Source: CAZJRQ01 sp964548535
Lineage (GTDB): Bacteria; Bacillota; Clostridia; Oscillospirales; Ruminococcaceae
Direction of reading: 5' to 3'
Assembly: GCA_964548535.1 (NCBI GenBank)
Contig: CAZJRQ010000007.1
Location: 22,286 to 86,285 of the forward strand
Length of the DNA stretch: 64,000 nt
The position numbers and the translations under genes are program-made. This document shows, piece by piece, positions 60,997 to 64,000 of this stretch; the stretch's first letter is position 1; each line of letters starts with the position of its first letter. The notes beneath the pieces were generated by a model. It saw only the letters and a list, made by a program, of their open reading frames with translations. It had not been told where the DNA came from and did not search any database.

Positions 60997-62115
60997 TCAA
61001 TATGCATTACACTTTTTTATTTTTCCAAACTTATTTATTATTGCCTTCTCTAATAATTGATAAGCATACGCAAATAGCAAAACACCAATAATTGTACAAA
61101 TGCATACCAAAACATAAGAAAGTATACCCTCACCAGCAATCTTTGTTAAACCAAGTTTTTCTATAAAACGAAACACCAACATATGAGAAAGGTAAATTTC
61201 CAAACTAATCTTACTAATAAATTTGCTAAAAGGGTTACTCCAAATAACCGTTTCAAATCCAATTGCGCCAATCACAACTATAGAATAACAAAATATATTT
61301 TTCAATGTATTAATTAACATACTAATATTGCCATTAGATTTTACATTAAAAATTTGCGTAATAATTATTCCTATGAATACCAATGCAATTCCAATTGCTG
61401 TGCCGAGTCTTTTGCCCATTTTTTGATAAATATTTTCAATACTATCCTTATATAAATAAATTAGTCCACCTGCTACAAAAAAGCAAATCCAACGAAGTGT
61501 GTTCGCACCTACTGCTGTTCCATTTGAAAGAAAATACACACTACACAAATAATTTATAATTATCATAATAGAAAAACTAAACCATGCACGTTTTTTATTC
61601 CAAATTAAAAACACAAAAAACGGAAATAAAATGTAAAAACCAAATATTACACCTAAAGTCCAACCGACTCCTATTACAGTAATATTATTCGCAGGAAACA
61701 AACCAAACATAAGAGTCAAATCAGCAATAGCTTCATAAATAATGCCTTTTGAAACTCCACCTTCAAAAACAAAAGCCATTGCTAAATCTATAAATACTAA
61801 CAACGCAAAGAAAGGAAGAATTTTGCTATATCTTCTGCTATAAAAGCGATTCAAACTGATTTGATTATTCTTTATTTTTTCGTAGTATCCGCAACACATA
61901 GAGAATCCACTAATAACAAAAAAAAGTTGGACAAATACTCCCGCAGAAGCAATTAGATTGTTAATCACGTATCCTATAATTCTATTACTCACAATAATAT
62001 CGTAATCTAAATTATATTTAATATGCATACAAATAATACTTATTGCCGCTAAAGTACGAAGACCATCTAGGTTATCATACCTTTGTAGAGTCTTTGATTG
62101 TGTATTAAGTTTCAT
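60997..62115 (-). CDS. Acyltransferase 3 family membrane protein (second copy)
   Basis: A 372-residue polytopic protein with about ten membrane helices. RYDNLDGLRTLAAISIICMHIKYN carries the R-x10-H type acyltransferase signature, followed by FVISGFSMCCGYYE and RFYSRRYSKILPFFAL. I chose ATG 62115, just after the upstream stop codon; in-frame codons further upstream overlap the glycosyltransferase gene. It likely acylates the polysaccharide. Confidence 0.85.
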   Translation of the reverse strand: MKLNTQSKTLQRYDNLDGLRTLAAISIICMHIKYNLDYDIIVSNRIIGYVINNLIASAGVFVQLFFVISGFSMCCGYYEKIKNNQISLNRFYSRRYSKILPFFALLVFIDLAMAFVFEGGVSKGIIYEAIADLTLMFGLFPANNITVIGVGWTLGVIFGFYILFPFFVFLIWNKKRAWFSFSIMIIINYLCSVYFLSNGTAVGANTLRWICFFVAGGLIYLYKDSIENIYQKMGKRLGTAIGIALVFIGIIITQIFNVKSNGNISMLINTLKNIFCYSIVVIGAIGFETVIWSNPFSKFISKISLEIYLSHMLVFRFIEKLGLTKIAGEGILSYVLVCICTIIGVLLFAYAYQLLEKAIINKFGKIKKCNAY

Positions 62116-62125
62116 ATCGTTATCA

Positions 62126-63328
62126 CTACCTTTTGTATATCTTAAGCAATTTCTGATAATAATCATCAATTGTGTCAAAACTTATGTATTTGCAATTTTC
62201 ACTATACTTTTCTACAAGTTCTCTATTGGACCAAAGCAATAATATTTTTTTCTTCAAATCGTCAAAATCTCCACTATCAAACAAATCTCCAGTTTTTCCA
62301 ACTTCTATTAGCTCCGGAATACCACCAATATTAGCACCTAAAACAGGAGTACCGTACATTTGACTTTCCATTACTGAAAATGGGCAATTTTCGTACCATT
62401 CTGATGGATAAATGGAGAACCTCGCTTCTCGAATAAGCTTTTCTAATGCCTTACCATTTTGAAATCCCACATTTTTAATATTTGAAACATCAATTATATT
62501 CTTCTCTAACGGACCAGTTCCTGCAAATACAAATTGTACATTTTGAAGCTGTTTGCAAACTTCAATTAAAGTTCCGATACCTTTTTCTTCTGAAAATCTT
62601 CCGAAATACAACACATAATTTTTCTTAATAGTTTTTTCCCATTCAACCTTATCAACAAAATTGTGCATTACCACTGTTTTTTTTGCAAAAAGTGGATTCA
62701 TATCCATTTTAGTTTTCATAAACCGTGAACAACAAATAATTGAATCAATATATTTATAAACGCCGTTTAGTTTCCAAAAGGTAGCTTCCACAGTTCCAAT
62801 AGCAGATTTTGCTGTACTTCCATGAATACATTTACCTTTAATGCAATTTATAAAACTGCCATTCAAACACTTCTCACAGTTTTTATGAGTGTTTGGATTG
62901 TTGCACATATGATTAGGACATACCAAATTATAGTCGTGTGCGGTAAAAACTATGCGACACTTATGTCCCGTCTCTTTGCTCCACTTCTTGATTTCTAAAA
63001 TAATCGAAGGTGTTAACTGGTATGTAAAATTATTCAAATGACAGACATCAGGTTTGAAATTGCACAAGACCTTGCGTATTTTTTTGCGTGCCTCAGTGCT
63101 ATATATAGTTTTAAAGGGATAAGTCAATTTAGAAAGCTTACTGCCACCATGAAAATCCATATCCGATGTATAAGAGTTAACATTATTTCCAACACAGCGA
63201 CCTTCGTGTTCCATTCCAAAGTATTGGACTTCATGACCTTTCATCTTCAAATAATCGCCTAATTTAAATATGTATGTTTCTGAGCCACCATTAGGGTGCA
63301 AAAACTTATTGATCATCAATATTTTCAT
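62126..63328 (-). CDS. Family 4 glycosyltransferase
   Basis: A 400-residue GT-B enzyme. MKILMINKFLHPNGGSETYIFKLGDYLKMKGHEVQYFGM is the acceptor-side start; a Cys-rich loop (CPNHMCNNPNTHKNCEKC and FINCIKGKCIHGS) is typical of one GT4 subgroup with a metal-like knuckle; LYFGRFSEEKGIGTLIEV and FSIYPSEWYENCPFSVMESQMYGTPVLGANIGGIPELI form the donor site with the E-x7-E pattern. Start overlaps the upstream stop by 4 nt (ATGA). Confidence 0.92.
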   Translation of the reverse strand: MKILMINKFLHPNGGSETYIFKLGDYLKMKGHEVQYFGMEHEGRCVGNNVNSYTSDMDFHGGSKLSKLTYPFKTIYSTEARKKIRKVLCNFKPDVCHLNNFTYQLTPSIILEIKKWSKETGHKCRIVFTAHDYNLVCPNHMCNNPNTHKNCEKCLNGSFINCIKGKCIHGSTAKSAIGTVEATFWKLNGVYKYIDSIICCSRFMKTKMDMNPLFAKKTVVMHNFVDKVEWEKTIKKNYVLYFGRFSEEKGIGTLIEVCKQLQNVQFVFAGTGPLEKNIIDVSNIKNVGFQNGKALEKLIREARFSIYPSEWYENCPFSVMESQMYGTPVLGANIGGIPELIEVGKTGDLFDSGDFDDLKKKILLLWSNRELVEKYSENCKYISFDTIDDYYQKLLKIYKR

Positions 63329-64000
63329 GTCAAATTCCCCTCTTTATTATATAATAACAGAGTTTTAGCAGTAACATCCTCCCAACTATATTTATTACAT
63401 ATATAATCAGAAGCCATTTCTTTATAATCATTAACCACATCAGGTTCATCACAAAGTTTTTGTATTGCCTTCGTTAACTGTTTAACATCAGATTTAGGGA
63501 AGACAACAGCTTTATCTTCCATAACTTCCGCACACTCTAGAATATCCGAAACTAAGCAACAATTCCCATAGCTCATAGCTTCCAATAAACTCAAAGGCAT
63601 TCCTTCTAAATCTGAAGGCAATTTATATATATAAGCATTACTATAAAGTTCATCAAGCATTTGTCCTTGAACAAATCCAGTGAATATAATTCTATCATCT
63701 GTTTTTGCCATTTGTTTCAGTTCATTTGCAAATTCATCTGTATCACTAGAACCACCAGCAATCACTAATTTCTTTTCTGTATTAACCTGCTTAAAAGCTT
63801 CAATTAAATATTTAAGTCCCTTTTCTGGTACTATTCGTCCGAGAAATAGTATATAGTTATCTTTACACAAATTAAATTGTTCTTTAATTAATTGAGCCGA
63901 TTGAATTTGTGGCCTATTTACACCATTTGGAATAAAGCTAGTTTCTCTATTGTAAGTGTCTTTAAAATACTTCTTAACCCCTTCACTTAATACAATAATT
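63325..64000 (-). CDS. Family 4 glycosyltransferase, C-terminal part (runs off the window)
   Basis: The frame is open to the last base of the window, so the N-terminal half is missing. The visible 224 residues include SFIPNGVNRP, YILFLGRIVPEKGLKYLIEAF, GFVQGQMLDELYSNAYIYKLPSDLEGMPLSLLEAMSYGNCCLVSDI with the E-x7-E donor motif, and a C-terminal helix. The first ATG inside the visible part is not the real start. Same operon as the next glycosyltransferase. Confidence 0.9.
   Translation of the reverse strand, partial: IIVLSEGVKKYFKDTYNRETSFIPNGVNRPQIQSAQLIKEQFNLCKDNYILFLGRIVPEKGLKYLIEAFKQVNTEKKLVIAGGSSDTDEFANELKQMAKTDDRIIFTGFVQGQMLDELYSNAYIYKLPSDLEGMPLSLLEAMSYGNCCLVSDILECAEVMEDKAVVFPKSDVKQLTKAIQKLCDEPDVVNDYKEMASDYICNKYSWEDVTAKTLLLYNKEGNLT

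Overview
The window looks like a chromosomal segment of a low-G+C, strictly anaerobic Firmicute, most likely a gut clostridium related to Ruminococcus. The basis is AT-rich DNA, strong sigma-A type promoters (TTGACA, 17 bp, TATAAT), a T-box and a TPP riboswitch, [FeFe]-hydrogenase maturation genes, pyruvate formate-lyase and the DapL route to diaminopimelate. This assignment is inference from gene content. No tRNA, rRNA, CRISPR array or prophage was seen. One 100-base assembly gap (Ns) lies at 28492-28591.

Layout. 1-2.6 kb (+): end of a probable TPR regulator, a small PLDc_N membrane protein and an ABC-2 transporter. 2.6-8.1 kb (-): amt-glnB, behind a promoter that runs straight into a terminator-like hairpin, and ileS behind a T-box. 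8.2-14 kb (-): a sugar-phosphate transferase and a marR-ABC-ABC exporter operon with an operator-like palindrome at the promoter. 14.2-15.4 kb: a lipoprotein related to class A beta-lactamases. 15.4-19.7 kb (-): TM1266-like regulator, hydE, hydG and hydF, behind a leader with two near-identical hairpins and a terminator/antiterminator switch. 19.7-26.3 kb (-): pflA, a pyruvate formate-lyase split over three cistrons, enolase and pyruvate kinase. 26.5-27.7 kb (+): DAHP synthase. 27.8-35.4 kb (-): a copper operon (HMA-SafE-cupredoxin fusion, a 50-aa membrane protein, DUF2318, CopA, CopZ-like) running into a two-component system whose kinase gene holds the gap. 35.6-42.2 kb (-): carA, a CarB-DapF fusion and dapL. 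42.3-43.9 kb: an NlpC/P60 wall hydrolase. 44-47 kb (-): thiD-thiC-thiE under a TPP riboswitch. 47.1 kb (+): a DUF4358 lipoprotein.

From 47.9 kb to the right edge is an accessory exopolysaccharide cluster, all on the minus strand: acyltransferases, glycosyltransferases, a flippase, a Wzy-like polymerase with an in-frame stop, two pairs of pyruvyl transferase plus Fe-S protein, a radical SAM protein, an IS200-type remnant and decayed glycosyltransferases. It is noticeably more AT-rich and more damaged than the core region, which suggests recombination and serotype turnover.

The most interesting signals are (1) the twin-hairpin attenuator leader of the hydrogenase-maturation operon and the apparent non-canonical start of hydE, (2) the single-ORF CarB-DapF fusion next to dapL, (3) the three-cistron pyruvate formate-lyase with its glycyl radical domain as a separate protein, (4) the amt leader hairpin, and (5) the decay and domain shuffling in the polysaccharide locus.
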